From assembly GCA_005884685.1 (NCBI GenBank), contig VBAH01000028.1:124001-188000 (forward strand): a stretch of 64,000 nt of DNA, written 5' to 3'. Numbering within the stretch: position 1 is the stretch's first letter; every line of letters begins with the position of its first letter. The DNA is from Alphaproteobacteria bacterium. Lineage in GTDB: Bacteria; Pseudomonadota; Alphaproteobacteria; Rhizobiales; Xanthobacteraceae. Under the pieces are notes generated by a model. It was given only the letters and a program-made list of their open reading frames with translations. It did no database searches and was not told the DNA's origin. Of this stretch, positions 1 to 8,211 are shown one piece after another. The translations under genes and the position numbers were made by a program.

Positions 1-345
1 TTCGGCCGCACCATCGGCAAGAACCAGGGCGTCCAGTTCCCGATCGCGCGCGCCTACGCGGAGCTCGAGGCGGCCGACATGATGTGCCGCCGCGCTGCCG
101 CGCTGTTCGACGCGAACGCGCCGTGCGGCGCGGATGCCAACATGGCGAAGCTGCTCGCCTCGGAAGCGTGCTGGAAGGCCGCCGAAGCCGCGATGCAGAC
201 GCACGGCGGATTCTCGTATGCCAAGGAATACGACATCGAGCGCAAATGGCGCGAGGTGCGGCTCTACCAGATCGCGCCGGTGTCGACGAACCTGGTGCTC
301 GCCTATCTGGGGCAGCACGTGCTCGGCATGGAGCGGTCGTATTAA
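1..345 (+). CDS. Acyl-CoA dehydrogenase, C-terminal part (cut by window start)
   Basis: The reading frame is open from base 1 to the stop at 343-345, so the gene begins before the window. The visible 114 residues look like the C-terminal helical domain of FAD-dependent acyl-CoA dehydrogenases, which oxidise acyl-CoA thioesters to enoyl-CoA. The stretch with 'KLLASEACW', 'THGGFSYAKEYDIER', 'RLYQIAPVSTNLVL' is typical of the region holding the last part of the active site and the FAD/dimer contacts. The substrate cannot be told from this fragment. A tRNA gene follows about 50 bp later. Confidence 0.85.
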   Translation, partial: FGRTIGKNQGVQFPIARAYAELEAADMMCRRAAALFDANAPCGADANMAKLLASEACWKAAEAAMQTHGGFSYAKEYDIERKWREVRLYQIAPVSTNLVLAYLGQHVLGMERSY

Positions 346-396
346 GCGCGGTTGCGCTTGTGAGCCGGCACTCCAGCGGATATTGACGGGATCGAC

Positions 397-473
397 GCGC
401 CCGTAGCTCAGCTGGATAGAGCATCAGACTTCGAATCTGAGGGTCGGGAGTTCGAATCTCTCCGGGCGCGCCA
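397..473 (+). tRNA. tRNA-Arg (anticodon TCG)
   Basis: A full cloverleaf can be drawn: acceptor stem GCGCCCG (397-403) pairs with CGGGCGC (463-469), the anticodon stem TCAGA/TCTGA closes loop CTTCGAA with anticodon TCG, the T loop is TTCGAAT, and CCA is encoded at 471-473. It decodes CGA. The last 49 bases (425-473) are repeated exactly at 1291-1339, the pattern left by an element that integrated into the 3' part of the tRNA gene. Confidence 0.95.
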
Positions 474-484
474 CGATCAGTTCA

Positions 485-991
485 TCATGGGGGAACGTCC
501 CCCGGATTTGATTTGATCTTGTAGTCGATGCCGTTGTTTGCCGGCGCACCCAGCTTCACGACCTTGATGAACCCGTAGCCCATTCCTGCATGACAGCCGT
601 TGCAAGCACCAATGGCCGCGGTATACGCGGGTTCGAATGCCTTGAAATCTTTGGCCGCGATGGCCTTGGTTACCGGGGCAAAGGTATTCTCATAGAAGCT
701 CTTCCACGTCTTGTACTCATCCGGCTTGGTTACGCTCGCCGGATTCATTGCCCCATTCATGTACTTGGACATGTATGCCGCGAGCGCCCAATTGTCGCCC
801 TTGGCGGCGAAATACATATTTTGAAAGCGGTCGCCGACTTCGCGCATCGGGATGGCAAACTTGGGAAGCGTCGACTTCACTTGATCGATCTGCTTTTGCA
901 GGTCCTTTGGAGGGTCTTGGGCGAATGAACTTGAAGCGCTCAGGACCGAACCTGCCAAGCAAACTGCTGCAATTCTTGTAATTCTCCGCAT
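485..991 (-). CDS. Secreted c-type cytochrome, single heme
   Basis: This 168-residue protein starts with a signal peptide (basic 'MRRITR', hydrophobic stretch, then 'SSFAQ') and carries one heme-binding C-x2-C-H motif ('CNGCH') near residue 128, so it is probably a periplasmic monoheme cytochrome c that carries electrons. The late heme motif and helical body recall class II cytochromes c, but the exact family is not recognised. The start at 991 is chosen because GGAGG lies 5 bases before that ATG; an upstream in-frame ATG would read through the ribosome site. It is the only gene between the tRNA-Arg and the duplicated tRNA 3' end, so it may be cargo of a decayed element. Confidence 0.75.
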   Translation of the reverse strand: MRRITRIAAVCLAGSVLSASSSFAQDPPKDLQKQIDQVKSTLPKFAIPMREVGDRFQNMYFAAKGDNWALAAYMSKYMNGAMNPASVTKPDEYKTWKSFYENTFAPVTKAIAAKDFKAFEPAYTAAIGACNGCHAGMGYGFIKVVKLGAPANNGIDYKIKSNPGDVPP

Positions 992-1427
992 TGTGTCCTC
1001 CATCAGAGGTAACAAATTAGGAAATTACAAAAAACCGAGCAGCGCGTTGATTAGAATCAAAGGATCAAAAGAATCGTGCAGCGCCGCATATAGAAGGTCA
1101 CGCGTCTCAGATGCGGCACCCACCGTCCACTCTTGGCTGTTCTCGGAAGATCACGGATAGTCCGCAAGGTGCAGGTGAGCGGACATCGGCTGAGGGCTGG
1201 AATGGGTTGCAGTCAGCTACGCGATTGATCCGCAAGCGGCTGAATGGTGCTCGGTTTGCAAAAAGAACCTGATATAACAACGCCTGCCGCCAGACTTCGA
1301 ATCTGAGGGTCGGGAGTTCGAATCTCTCCGGGCGCGCCAGCAAAAGGCCCCACTGTGTTACCCATGTCTCCGGAATGAACTGTCACTCTTCTCCCAGGAA
1401 GGGCATCTCCGCCGTGACCGCCCGCGC
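992..1427. other. Intergenic region with duplicated tRNA end
   Basis: No convincing gene is present in these 436 bases. The left part is the likely promoter region of the minus-strand cytochrome gene. The only structured item is the tRNA-Arg 3' duplicate at 1291-1339. An 78-codon open frame on the minus strand here translates the antisense of the tRNA fragment and is not a gene. Confidence 0.6.
1291..1339 (+). repeat. Duplicate of tRNA-Arg 3' end (attachment-site-like direct repeat)
   Basis: These 49 bases are identical to bases 425-473 of the intact tRNA-Arg, covering the anticodon arm, T arm, acceptor 3' strand and CCA. The flanks on both sides differ from the tRNA copy. Full tRNA on one side and a 3' fragment on the other is the usual attL/attR layout of a tRNA-targeting integrative element. 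No integrase is left in the 866 bp between them, so any element has been deleted down to a remnant. Confidence 0.8.
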
Positions 1428-1805
1428 ATGACCGAACCAGAAAATCCCGACGCCGCGCTCGACCGCATCTTCGTGCACGATTTCGTGCTGCCGGCGCGCA
1501 TCGGTGCGTTCGACGAGGAGCACGACCGGCCGCAGCAGGTGCGCTTCACCGTGGATTGCCGGATTGCGCGGCCCACGCGCGTGCCCGAGCGCCTGCCGGA
1601 GGTTTTCTCCTACGATCTGATCACCGACGGCATCCGCGCCATCGTCGCCGAGGGCCACATCCATCTGGTCGAGACGCTGGCCGAGCGCGTCGCCGCGATG
1701 GTGCTGGTGCATCCGGTGATCCAGCAGGTGACTGTGCGGGTGGAGAAGCTGGAAGTCATTCCCGGCAGCACCGTCGGCGTGCAGATCACGCGTCAGCGCC
1801 GGTAA
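1428..1805 (+). CDS. folB: Dihydroneopterin aldolase
   Basis: The 125-residue product matches FolB in length and layout. FolB cleaves 7,8-dihydroneopterin to 6-hydroxymethyl-dihydropterin and glycolaldehyde in cytosolic folate synthesis. Diagnostic stretches are '[19 protein letters not shown]' at the N-terminus (substrate pocket, usually '..IGvyeeEr'), '[30 protein letters not shown]' with the conserved Glu of the active site, and a C-terminal '[11 protein letters not shown]' strand. Its stop overlaps the end of the convergent pqqE gene by 13 bp. No other folate gene is next to it. Confidence 0.9.
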   Translation: MTEPENPDAALDRIFVHDFVLPARIGAFDEEHDRPQQVRFTVDCRIARPTRVPERLPEVFSYDLITDGIRAIVAEGHIHLVETLAERVAAMVLVHPVIQQVTVRVEKLEVIPGSTVGVQITRQRR

Positions 1806-2875
1806 TCATACGCCGCGTCTTCTCGCATCTCCGCCAGTTCGGCGACCAGCGCGTGCCGCGGCGACAAGTGGCACACGGGATCGGTCGCGCGCGCATCGCC
1901 GGTGAGGGCGAAGGCCTGGCAGCGGCAGCCGCCGAAATCCTCTTCGCGCTTCGGGCACGAGCGGCACGGCTCCTGCATCCAGCCGGTGCCGCGAAACGCC
2001 ATGAAGGCCGGCGAATTGTCCCAGATGTCGGCGAGCGAATGCTCGCGCACGTTCCAGAACGTCAGCGCCGGAATGCTCTCGGCCGCGTGGCAGGGCAGCA
2101 CCCTGCCGGAGGGCGTGACGTTGAGCGAGCGCCGCCCCCAGCCGCCGACGCAGGCCTTGGGAAAGCGCGCGTAGTAGTCGGGCACCACGGCATCGATCAC
2201 GATCTCCCCGTGATGGCGCAGGCGCAGCGTCTCGACGGCCTTCACGGCGCGCTCGACCTGCTCGCGCGTCGGCATCAGGCGCGCCCGATTCTTGAGCGCC
2301 CAGCCGTAATACTGCACGTGGGCGATCTCGACGCGCTTCGCCCCGAGCTTGAGTGCGAGCGCGACCATGCCCTCGACATGATCGATGTTGGCGCGGTGCA
2401 TCACGGCGTTGACGGTGAGCGGAATGCCGAGCCGCGTCACTTGCGCGGCGAGCGCTGCCTTCCGCGCGTACGCGCCCTTGTATCCGGCAATATGATCGGC
2501 GCTGCCAGGTTCGCTGTCCTGGATCGAGATCTGCACATGGTCGAGCCCGGCATCGGAAAGCTTCGCGAAGGCTTCCGGCGTAATGCCGACGGCCGACGTG
2601 ATGAGGTTCGTGTAGAGCCCGGCGTCATGCGCCGCCTGCGTGATGTCCACCAGGTCGCGCCGCGCGCCCGGCTCGCCGCCGGAGAGATGCACCTGCAGCG
2701 CGCCGAGCGCCGCGGCTTCGCGAAACACGCGCGCCCAGGTCGCGGTGTCGAGCTCGTCCGCGCGGGCCTCGAGCGCAAGCGGGTTGGAGCAGTACGGGCA
2801 GCCGAGCGGGCAGCGGTGCGTCAGCTCGGCGAGCAGGCCGAGCGGGCGCGGTGCGTTGTTCGCCCTTGCATCCAT
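1793..2875 (-). CDS. pqqE: PqqA peptide cyclase (radical SAM)
   Basis: PqqE forms the Glu-Tyr carbon-carbon crosslink in the PqqA peptide, the first step of pyrroloquinoline quinone (PQQ) synthesis. The 360-residue protein has the radical SAM cluster motif C-x3-C-x2-C at Cys22, Cys26 and Cys29 ('CPLGCPYC'), an SAM-binding 'GGEP', and a C-terminal SPASM region rich in cysteine ('[21 protein letters not shown]', '[16 protein letters not shown]', 'PVCHL') for auxiliary Fe-S clusters. It is the last gene of the minus-strand order pqqABCDE and is separated from pqqD by 111 bp that hold a palindromic repeat. Confidence 0.97.
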   Translation of the reverse strand: MDARANNAPRPLGLLAELTHRCPLGCPYCSNPLALEARADELDTATWARVFREAAALGALQVHLSGGEPGARRDLVDITQAAHDAGLYTNLITSAVGITPEAFAKLSDAGLDHVQISIQDSEPGSADHIAGYKGAYARKAALAAQVTRLGIPLTVNAVMHRANIDHVEGMVALALKLGAKRVEIAHVQYYGWALKNRARLMPTREQVERAVKAVETLRLRHHGEIVIDAVVPDYYARFPKACVGGWGRRSLNVTPSGRVLPCHAAESIPALTFWNVREHSLADIWDNSPAFMAFRGTGWMQEPCRSCPKREEDFGGCRCQAFALTGDARATDPVCHLSPRHALVAELAEMREDAAYDYRR

Positions 2876-2889
2876 CAGCTCATCACCTC

Positions 2890-2968
2890 CCCGCTCGTCC
2901 CCGCGAAAGCGGGGACCCAGAGCCAGGAAAAGAAAGAACTGGATTCCCGCTTTCGCGGGAATGAGCGG
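2890..2968. repeat. Palindromic repeat, family A (copy 1)
   Basis: Two inverted modules lie head to head: a 'CCCCGCGAAAGCGGGG' hairpin followed by a 'TCCCGCTTTCGCGGGA' hairpin, bracketed by CGCTC and GAGCG. Similar units occur at 9779, 36568, 61615 and 61951. This is a REP/BIME-like chromosomal repeat. Here it sits between pqqD and pqqE inside the operon, so it may affect mRNA stability or relative expression. Confidence 0.85.
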
Positions 2969-2986
2969 AGTTCGTGGTGCGCACCA

Positions 2987-3262
2987 TCACACTTCCACCA
3001 ACCGCTTCTCGACCAGTCCGCCGAGCATTGCCGAAACATCCGTCATGATCCGTTCGCGCGGCGCGTTGAAGGCCTTGGCCAGATCGTCGACGATCTCGGC
3101 GACCGTCGCCTCGCCGGTGCAGCGCTTGACGATCTCGGCCGCGATCGCGTCGGCCTTGAACACGCGCTCCGGCGCGAGCAGCACCCAGCCGCCCTGCGCC
3201 TCGTTGTGCGTCAGCCGCACGCCGCGCGGCAGCTTCGGCTTCGCGTCGGGCGATATGCTCAT
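2987..3262 (-). CDS. pqqD: PQQ biosynthesis peptide chaperone
   Basis: The 91-residue product has the size and features of PqqD, the RiPP recognition element that binds the PqqA precursor peptide and presents it to PqqE. Typical features are 'PKLPRGVRLTHNEAQGGWVLLAPERVF' (beta strands of the winged-helix-like fold), 'AAEIVKRCTGEATVAEIVDDLAKAF' and a C-terminal 'MLGGLVEKRLVEV' helix. It lies between pqqC and pqqE in the expected order. The gap to pqqC (about 176 bp) is filled by a repeat. Confidence 0.95.
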   Translation of the reverse strand: MSISPDAKPKLPRGVRLTHNEAQGGWVLLAPERVFKADAIAAEIVKRCTGEATVAEIVDDLAKAFNAPRERIMTDVSAMLGGLVEKRLVEV

Positions 3263-3282
3263 GCGCGCGCCTCGCGCTCGGA

Positions 3283-3413
3283 TACCCTCCCCTGGAGGGG
3301 GAGGGTCGACGCGAACGAAAGTGAGCGGCGGGTTGGGGTGAAGATTTCGCCACGCGATTCACCCCCACCCGGCCCGCTGCGCGGACCGACCTCCCCCCTC
3401 CAGGGGGAAGTAA
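3283..3413. repeat. Palindromic repeat between pqqC and pqqD
   Basis: A long imperfect palindrome: 'CCCTCCCCTGGAGGGGGAGGG' type arm at 3284-3305 and the complementary 'CCTCCCCCCTCCAGGGGG' arm at 3389-3410, with internal GC-rich pairing. It resembles the dispersed 'Cys-rich ORF'-type repeats of Bradyrhizobium relatives. It interrupts the pqq operon between pqqC and pqqD; I infer a role in RNA processing at most. Confidence 0.6.
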
Positions 3414-3438
3414 GAAGAGTATGCGGCGCGCCCATGCG

Positions 3439-4167
3439 TCACTCCTGCGGCACGAAGGCGCCGGGCGGAATCTGCCCCGGCTCGACGTAGGCGAAATGCA
3501 GCGCGTCGAGCATCGACCACAGCACGGCGCATTTGAACTCGAGCGCCGCCAGCACGGCGCGCTGCTCGGCCGGCGTGCGCGCATTGCGCTTCACATAATC
3601 GAGCGCGAAATCGGAATCCTTCTTCGCCTGCGGCGGGCGCTTGGCGAAATAGGCGAGCGTTTCGCTCGTGACGAACGGATAGCCCTTGAGCATGCCCTCG
3701 ACCCGCTCGCCGATGATCGCCGGCGAGAACAGCTCGGTGAGCGACGACGCGATCGCTTCGAGCAGGGTCTTCTCGCGCACGAATTGCACGTAAGCCTCGA
3801 CCGCGAACCTGGTGCCGGGCAACAGCCCGCGCAGCGAGGTGACGTAGTCGCGGTCGAGCCCGAGCCCGTCGGTCAGCTTGAGCCAGCGCGCGATGCCGCC
3901 GTCGCCCTCCTGTTCGCCGTCATGATCGTGCAGGCGCGAGCGCCATTCGCGGCGGATCGCGGGATTGTCGCAGCGCGCGATCAGGCTCGCGTCCTTGATC
4001 GGGATCATCGCCTGGTAATAGTAGCGGTTGAGCGCCCAGGCCTGCACCTGGCCCTTGCTGCATCGGCCGCCGTGCAGCAGGCCATGGAATGGGTGCAGGC
4101 GATGATAGCGCTTCGCGCCGATCTCGCGCAGCTCGGCTTCCAGCTCGTCGGGCGTCAGCAGCTTCAC
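3439..4167 (-). CDS. pqqC: Pyrroloquinoline-quinone synthase
   Basis: PqqC is the cofactorless oxidase that performs the final ring closure and eight-electron oxidation to PQQ. The 242-residue protein has the all-helical HO-like fold signatures 'YHRLHPFHGLLHGGRCSKGQVQAWALNRYYYQ', 'IKDASLIARC', 'WRSRLHDHDG' and 'GLLPGTRFAVEAYVQF', which hold the conserved His, Tyr, Lys and Arg of the active site. A GTG start at 4167 is preferred because an ATG start further upstream would overlap the pqqB coding end and add 17 residues not found in the family. The gap to pqqB is 11 bp, so the two are co-transcribed. Confidence 0.95.
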   Translation of the reverse strand: MKLLTPDELEAELREIGAKRYHRLHPFHGLLHGGRCSKGQVQAWALNRYYYQAMIPIKDASLIARCDNPAIRREWRSRLHDHDGEQEGDGGIARWLKLTDGLGLDRDYVTSLRGLLPGTRFAVEAYVQFVREKTLLEAIASSLTELFSPAIIGERVEGMLKGYPFVTSETLAYFAKRPPQAKKDSDFALDYVKRNARTPAEQRAVLAALEFKCAVLWSMLDALHFAYVEPGQIPPGAFVPQE

Positions 4168-4178
4168 AGGTCTATCCC

Positions 4179-5081
4179 TTAGAGCGAAATTTCTTGCCCG
4201 TCCGCGGCGACTTCCCAACCGGCGGCTTCGACGCGCGCGCGTTCGGCGGAGCCGTCGATCAGGATCGGATTGGTGTTGTTGATGTGGACGTAAATGCGCC
4301 GCTTGCCAAGACCGGTCAGCGCCGCGAGCGAGCCGTCCGCGCCGTCGATCGGCATGTGGCCCATGCGGCGTCCGGTTTTATCGCCGATGCCGGATGCGAT
4401 CATCTCGTCGTCGGTGAATAGCGTGCCGTCGAACAGGATGACGTCGGCGCGGGACAGGCGCTCGCGCAGCGCCTGCGTCACCGCGGCGGCGCCGGGGATG
4501 AACATCAGTGTCGCGCCGCCGGCCTTGATCTCGACGCCGACATTGGCGCCGCTCTCGACCGACGTCTCGGGCATGCCTCGCTCGAGATAGAGCGGGACCT
4601 TGCCCGGCACCATGAACAACTCCGCCGAAAGCCCGCCCGGCAGCACGAATGGCGTGCCCGGGCTGATCGGGCGCCGCATCACCACCTCGTGGCTGAGCGC
4701 GCCGAACATCGGATTGTCGCCGAGCGCGGCGTGAGTTTGTTCTGTCGCCATCAGGGCGAACGGCTGGCGCTCGCGCAAATTCAACAGGCCGGCGGTCTGG
4801 TCGATCTCAGCCCCGGTGAGCACCACCGCTTCGATCGGGCTGCCGCGCAGTTTTTCGCGCGGGTGCAGCGCGGGTGTCGCAGCGATCTGCGCGCGCAGAT
4901 CGGGAGAGGCGTTGAGCAAGCTCCAGCGTGCGCCATCGGCGGAGACCGCAAGGCTCGCCTGCGTGCGCGGGCGCACGCGCGGATCGCCGTCCCATGCGAG
5001 ACGGCACACCGCACATCGGCAATTCCATTGCGGATAGCCGCCACCCGCCGCTGCGCCGAGCACGATGGCGGTCAAACCCAT
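4179..5081 (-). CDS. pqqB: PQQ biosynthesis protein PqqB (metallo-beta-lactamase fold)
   Basis: PqqB belongs to the metallo-beta-lactamase superfamily and is thought to hydroxylate the tyrosine part of the crosslinked Glu-Tyr intermediate. The 300-residue protein starts with 'LGAAAGGGYPQWNCRCAVC', the family signature with a zinc-binding cysteine pair, and includes 'LLNASPDLRAQI', 'VVLTGAEIDQTAGLLNLRE' (replacing the usual HxHxDH motif) and 'HINNTNPIL' near the C-terminus. It follows pqqA by about 45 bp. Confidence 0.95.
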   Translation of the reverse strand: MGLTAIVLGAAAGGGYPQWNCRCAVCRLAWDGDPRVRPRTQASLAVSADGARWSLLNASPDLRAQIAATPALHPREKLRGSPIEAVVLTGAEIDQTAGLLNLRERQPFALMATEQTHAALGDNPMFGALSHEVVMRRPISPGTPFVLPGGLSAELFMVPGKVPLYLERGMPETSVESGANVGVEIKAGGATLMFIPGAAAVTQALRERLSRADVILFDGTLFTDDEMIASGIGDKTGRRMGHMPIDGADGSLAALTGLGKRRIYVHINNTNPILIDGSAERARVEAAGWEVAADGQEISL

Positions 5082-5126
5082 CAGCCCCTCAGGCGGGGCG
5101 CGGGCCCAGTACCAGGAAGTCTAACG

Positions 5127-5204
5127 TCAGAATTCGGCCGGCAGATAGCCGTTGATCTCAAGGCCGATGCAGATCTCGACGAGTGTCGGGGTGGTCCAGG
5201 CCAT
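5127..5204 (-). CDS. pqqA: PQQ precursor peptide PqqA
   Basis: A 25-codon gene just upstream of pqqB encodes the ribosomal precursor of PQQ. The peptide begins 'MAWTTPTLVEICIGLEINGY' and ends 'LPAEF'. The key residues are the Glu and Tyr of 'EINGY' (E-x3-Y), which PqqE links and which become the PQQ skeleton. A purine-rich ribosome site lies just before the ATG. The pqqA-E set is complete here, but no PQQ-dependent dehydrogenase is found in the window. Confidence 0.95.
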   Translation of the reverse strand: MAWTTPTLVEICIGLEINGYLPAEF

Positions 5205-5341
5205 GGCGTTGCTCCGCGTGGTTTCTCGTACTCGCAATTGCCGCAAGAGTAGTCGAGCAAAAACCGCCACGCAACGCCCTTGCGGCAGCTACGCGCTCAA
5301 TCGGCAGTGAACACCTAAGTCTTTGATCCCGTTTTGGTTTG

Positions 5342-8164
5342 TCAAGCGGCCGGCCCCGGCGGCTTCTCCAGCGCGCCCAGATCCGGCTCGCCGACATGCT
5401 TGAGCATCGCGGCGCGGGCCGCGTCGCGCAGGTTGAGCATCGCGGTGAAGTCCGTGCCGGCCGGCCGGATCGGCTGCTCGATGATCACGCTCACCGGCGT
5501 ACGGCGCGGGAACCACTGGTCGCCGCGCAACAAGGTGCGCACGCCGCGCAGGATGCCCGGCACCACCGGCAGGTTCGCTTCCGCCGCGACCTTGAATGCC
5601 CCCATGTAAAAACCGAGCAGCCCCGCGCGGCGGGTGAACGTGCCTTCCGGAAAGAACACGAACAGGCGGCCTTCCTTCGCGAGCCCCGTCACCGCCTCGG
5701 CATCCGCGAGGCTGGCGGCGGCATCGAAGCGCTCGACAAACGACACGCCGAGCCGGCGCATGAAGCTGCCGGCGAACGGCTGATCGGCGAATTCCTTCTT
5801 GGCGATGAACGCTGGTTCGCCCGGCAGCACCGAGGCGATGATCACCGCGTCCATGTAGCTCGTGTGATTGAACAGGATCACGACGTTGCCGTGCGGCAGA
5901 TTCTCCAACCCCGTGACGTCAACCTTGATGCCGGTGAGCGAGAGCGTCGCGCGCACGATGGCGCGGATCGCCGCCCAGCGCGCGGGGATCGTCGGCATGA
6001 TCAGCGTTGCGAGAAACGCGAACACCAGCGCAATCGCCGTCACGAAATACCACCAGCCGGCGTAAAGCGTGTCGCCGATCACGCGCACGACGCGCGTCGC
6101 CGAACGTCCGGCGCTCGAGACCGCAAGGCGCGCGATCTGCAGCCACACGCCGTGCTGCTTCACGTCGGTGCGGCCGGTTTCGTACAGCTCCTTCGCCGAA
6201 GAGCGGCGCACCTTGCCGCTCGATGTCTTCGGCACGCCGCGCGGCGGCACCAGCACCACGTCATCGGCGGCAGAGCCCGCAATGGCGGTCACCACCTCGT
6301 GCGCCTGTGCGATCAGTTTGGCGCGCGCCTCGGCGTTGCCCTCCTTGGTCTCGGCCATCACGATCAGGCGCTCGGTGCCGGTCTGCGGATCGGGCGAGCC
6401 GAAGGCCGCGACGCCGCCCTTGCGGATGCCGGGGATCGCCGAGATCGCTTCCTCGATCTCGTGCGGATAGGTGTTGCGGCCGGCGCGAATGATGATGTCC
6501 TTCACGCGCCCGGTGATGTGGATGTCGCCGCCCGCGATGTAGGCGCGGTCGCCCGACTTGATCCAGCCGTCGTGGAACAGCTCGCGGGTCTTTTCCTCAT
6601 TGCGGAAGTAGCCGCGGGTCATCGAGGGCCCGCGAAACTCCAGCATGCCCTCCTGGCGCTCGCCGAGCTCGCGTCCGGCATCGTCGACGATGCGCACGTC
6701 GTTCTTCTCGATCGGGTGACCGCACGCGACCATCTCGATCGCGTCGTTATCCTCAGGTCCGGCCGGCTCAGCGTAACTGCGCTTCGCGAGCGATTCGCGC
6801 TTGATGCGGTCGATCAGCGGCCCGCGCCCGAACGGCGGGAAACAGAGGCCCACGCAGTTCTCGGCGAGGCCGTAGCTCGGCGACGGCACGCCGCGGCTCA
6901 TGCCGTATTTGGCGAAGCGGTCGGTGAACTTGCGCAGCGTCTGCGGCGAGATCGGCTCGGCGCCGTTGACGACGAAACGCAGCGAGGAGAGATCGAGCCC
7001 TTCCAGATCGGCATCCGGGATGCGGCTCGCGCACAGCTCGAATGCGAAGTTCGGCCCGCCGGAAAACGTCGCGCGGTATTTGTGCATCGTCCACAGCCAG
7101 GTGGCCGGGCGCAACAGGAACGAGATCGGCGACATCACGTAGAGCCGCGCGCCGAAATAGCAGCAGCCGAGCCACGCGCCGATCAGGCCCATGTCGTGAT
7201 AGAGCGGCAGCCAGCTCACGAACACGTCCTTGGAGGTGGCCTCCATCGCGTGGCCCATCGCGCGCACGTTTTCCAGGAGGCCCCAATGCGTGAGCATCAC
7301 GCCCTTCGGATCACCGGTGCTCCCCGAGGTGTACTGCATCAGCCCAAGCGCTTCCGGATCGTTGAGCGGCGGCAGCGGCGCGGCGGAGCGCTCCGCCGAG
7401 AGGGTGGTGACGGTCTCGACCGACTCCAGTGTCGTAACCTGGCTGCGCAGCAGCACCGCGAGCTTGCGGCCCTCCGGCACCGTGATCAGCATGCGCGCGC
7501 CGGCGTTGTTCAGGATCACGATCTGGCGGCGCATGTGCTCTTCGAGCTGCGCCATGCGCGCGGGCGGATAGATCGGCACCGGCACCGCGCCGGCATAGAG
7601 AATGCCGAAGAACGAGGCGAAGAAATCCGTCGAGGTCGGCAGCATCATGGCGATGCGGTCGCCGGGCACGATGTCGCGGCTGATCAGCCCCTGCGCGACC
7701 GCGCGCGCGGCGGTCTGCAGGTCGCGATAGCTCATGGTGCCGAGCACGGTGTTCTCGTCCTCCAACACCGTGACGTGGATGTGGTCGGGATGCTCCTGCA
7801 CATGCCAGTCGAGCATCTCGGTCAGCGTCCTCGCGTGGTCCGGCTGGCCGATCAGCGGCGTTGTCGTTTGTGTGGCGATGTCGAGCGTGTAGGCGACCGG
7901 CCCATCCGGCGCGGCCTGCTCCACGGCGTTCAACGGGTCGGCGACGGTCTCCATCTCGGCGACATCGGTGACGGCGAGCCGCACGTGGAATTTGCGCTCG
8001 ATGCGCAGCACCAGTTCGGTGCGGCCGAGCGAGTCGATGCCGAGATCGCGGTCGAGCCGGCTCGACAGCGTCACGTCGCCGCGCTTCAGCCGCTGGGGCG
8101 AAAGCTCGCGCACCAGTTCGCGCACGACCGCAATCAGCTCAAACTCGCGCGACGGCATGTCCAT
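5342..8164 (-). CDS. ACP / acyl-AMP ligase / PlsC acyltransferase fusion
   Basis: The 940-residue protein has three domains. Residues about 8-90 form an acyl-carrier domain with the phosphopantetheine site Ser45 in 'GIDSLGR'. Residues about 110-680 form an adenylating fatty-acyl ligase (P-loop 'YTSGSTGDPKGV', 'SYGLAENCVG', 'KSGDRAYI', 'GRVKDIIIRAGRNTYP'). Residues about 690-940 have hydrophobic segments and a PlsC-type acyltransferase ('NHTSYMD' H-x4-D motif, 'FFPEGTF'). I infer that it activates a fatty acid, loads it on its own carrier domain and transfers it to a lysolipid or other alcohol at the membrane, comparable in logic to Aas but with a different domain order and an added carrier. 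It stands alone, downstream of a Gfo/Idh oxidoreductase gene. Confidence 0.85.
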   Translation of the reverse strand: MDMPSREFELIAVVRELVRELSPQRLKRGDVTLSSRLDRDLGIDSLGRTELVLRIERKFHVRLAVTDVAEMETVADPLNAVEQAAPDGPVAYTLDIATQTTTPLIGQPDHARTLTEMLDWHVQEHPDHIHVTVLEDENTVLGTMSYRDLQTAARAVAQGLISRDIVPGDRIAMMLPTSTDFFASFFGILYAGAVPVPIYPPARMAQLEEHMRRQIVILNNAGARMLITVPEGRKLAVLLRSQVTTLESVETVTTLSAERSAAPLPPLNDPEALGLMQYTSGSTGDPKGVMLTHWGLLENVRAMGHAMEATSKDVFVSWLPLYHDMGLIGAWLGCCYFGARLYVMSPISFLLRPATWLWTMHKYRATFSGGPNFAFELCASRIPDADLEGLDLSSLRFVVNGAEPISPQTLRKFTDRFAKYGMSRGVPSPSYGLAENCVGLCFPPFGRGPLIDRIKRESLAKRSYAEPAGPEDNDAIEMVACGHPIEKNDVRIVDDAGRELGERQEGMLEFRGPSMTRGYFRNEEKTRELFHDGWIKSGDRAYIAGGDIHITGRVKDIIIRAGRNTYPHEIEEAISAIPGIRKGGVAAFGSPDPQTGTERLIVMAETKEGNAEARAKLIAQAHEVVTAIAGSAADDVVLVPPRGVPKTSSGKVRRSSAKELYETGRTDVKQHGVWLQIARLAVSSAGRSATRVVRVIGDTLYAGWWYFVTAIALVFAFLATLIMPTIPARWAAIRAIVRATLSLTGIKVDVTGLENLPHGNVVILFNHTSYMDAVIIASVLPGEPAFIAKKEFADQPFAGSFMRRLGVSFVERFDAAASLADAEAVTGLAKEGRLFVFFPEGTFTRRAGLLGFYMGAFKVAAEANLPVVPGILRGVRTLLRGDQWFPRRTPVSVIIEQPIRPAGTDFTAMLNLRDAARAAMLKHVGEPDLGALEKPPGPAA

Positions 8165-8211
8165 TCAGTATTCCCCTTGCGGCGGAACATATGAGCCTGC
8201 CGCCGCCAAGG

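Noticed and set aside
1107-1343. Minus-strand open frame beginning 'MLARPERFELPTLRFEV'
   Set aside because: The N-terminus is the antisense translation of the tRNA-Arg fragment, a well-known annotation artefact. The rest shows no domain or ribosome site.
1556-3490. Plus-strand open frame of 644 codons across pqqE and pqqD
   Set aside because: It runs antisense through pqqE, pqqD and two repeats, and its translation is Arg/Ala-rich without any motif.
5339-8194. Plus-strand open frame of 951 codons
   Set aside because: It is the antisense of the ACP/ligase/acyltransferase fusion, His/Arg/Ala-rich with no domain. High GC keeps stops rare.
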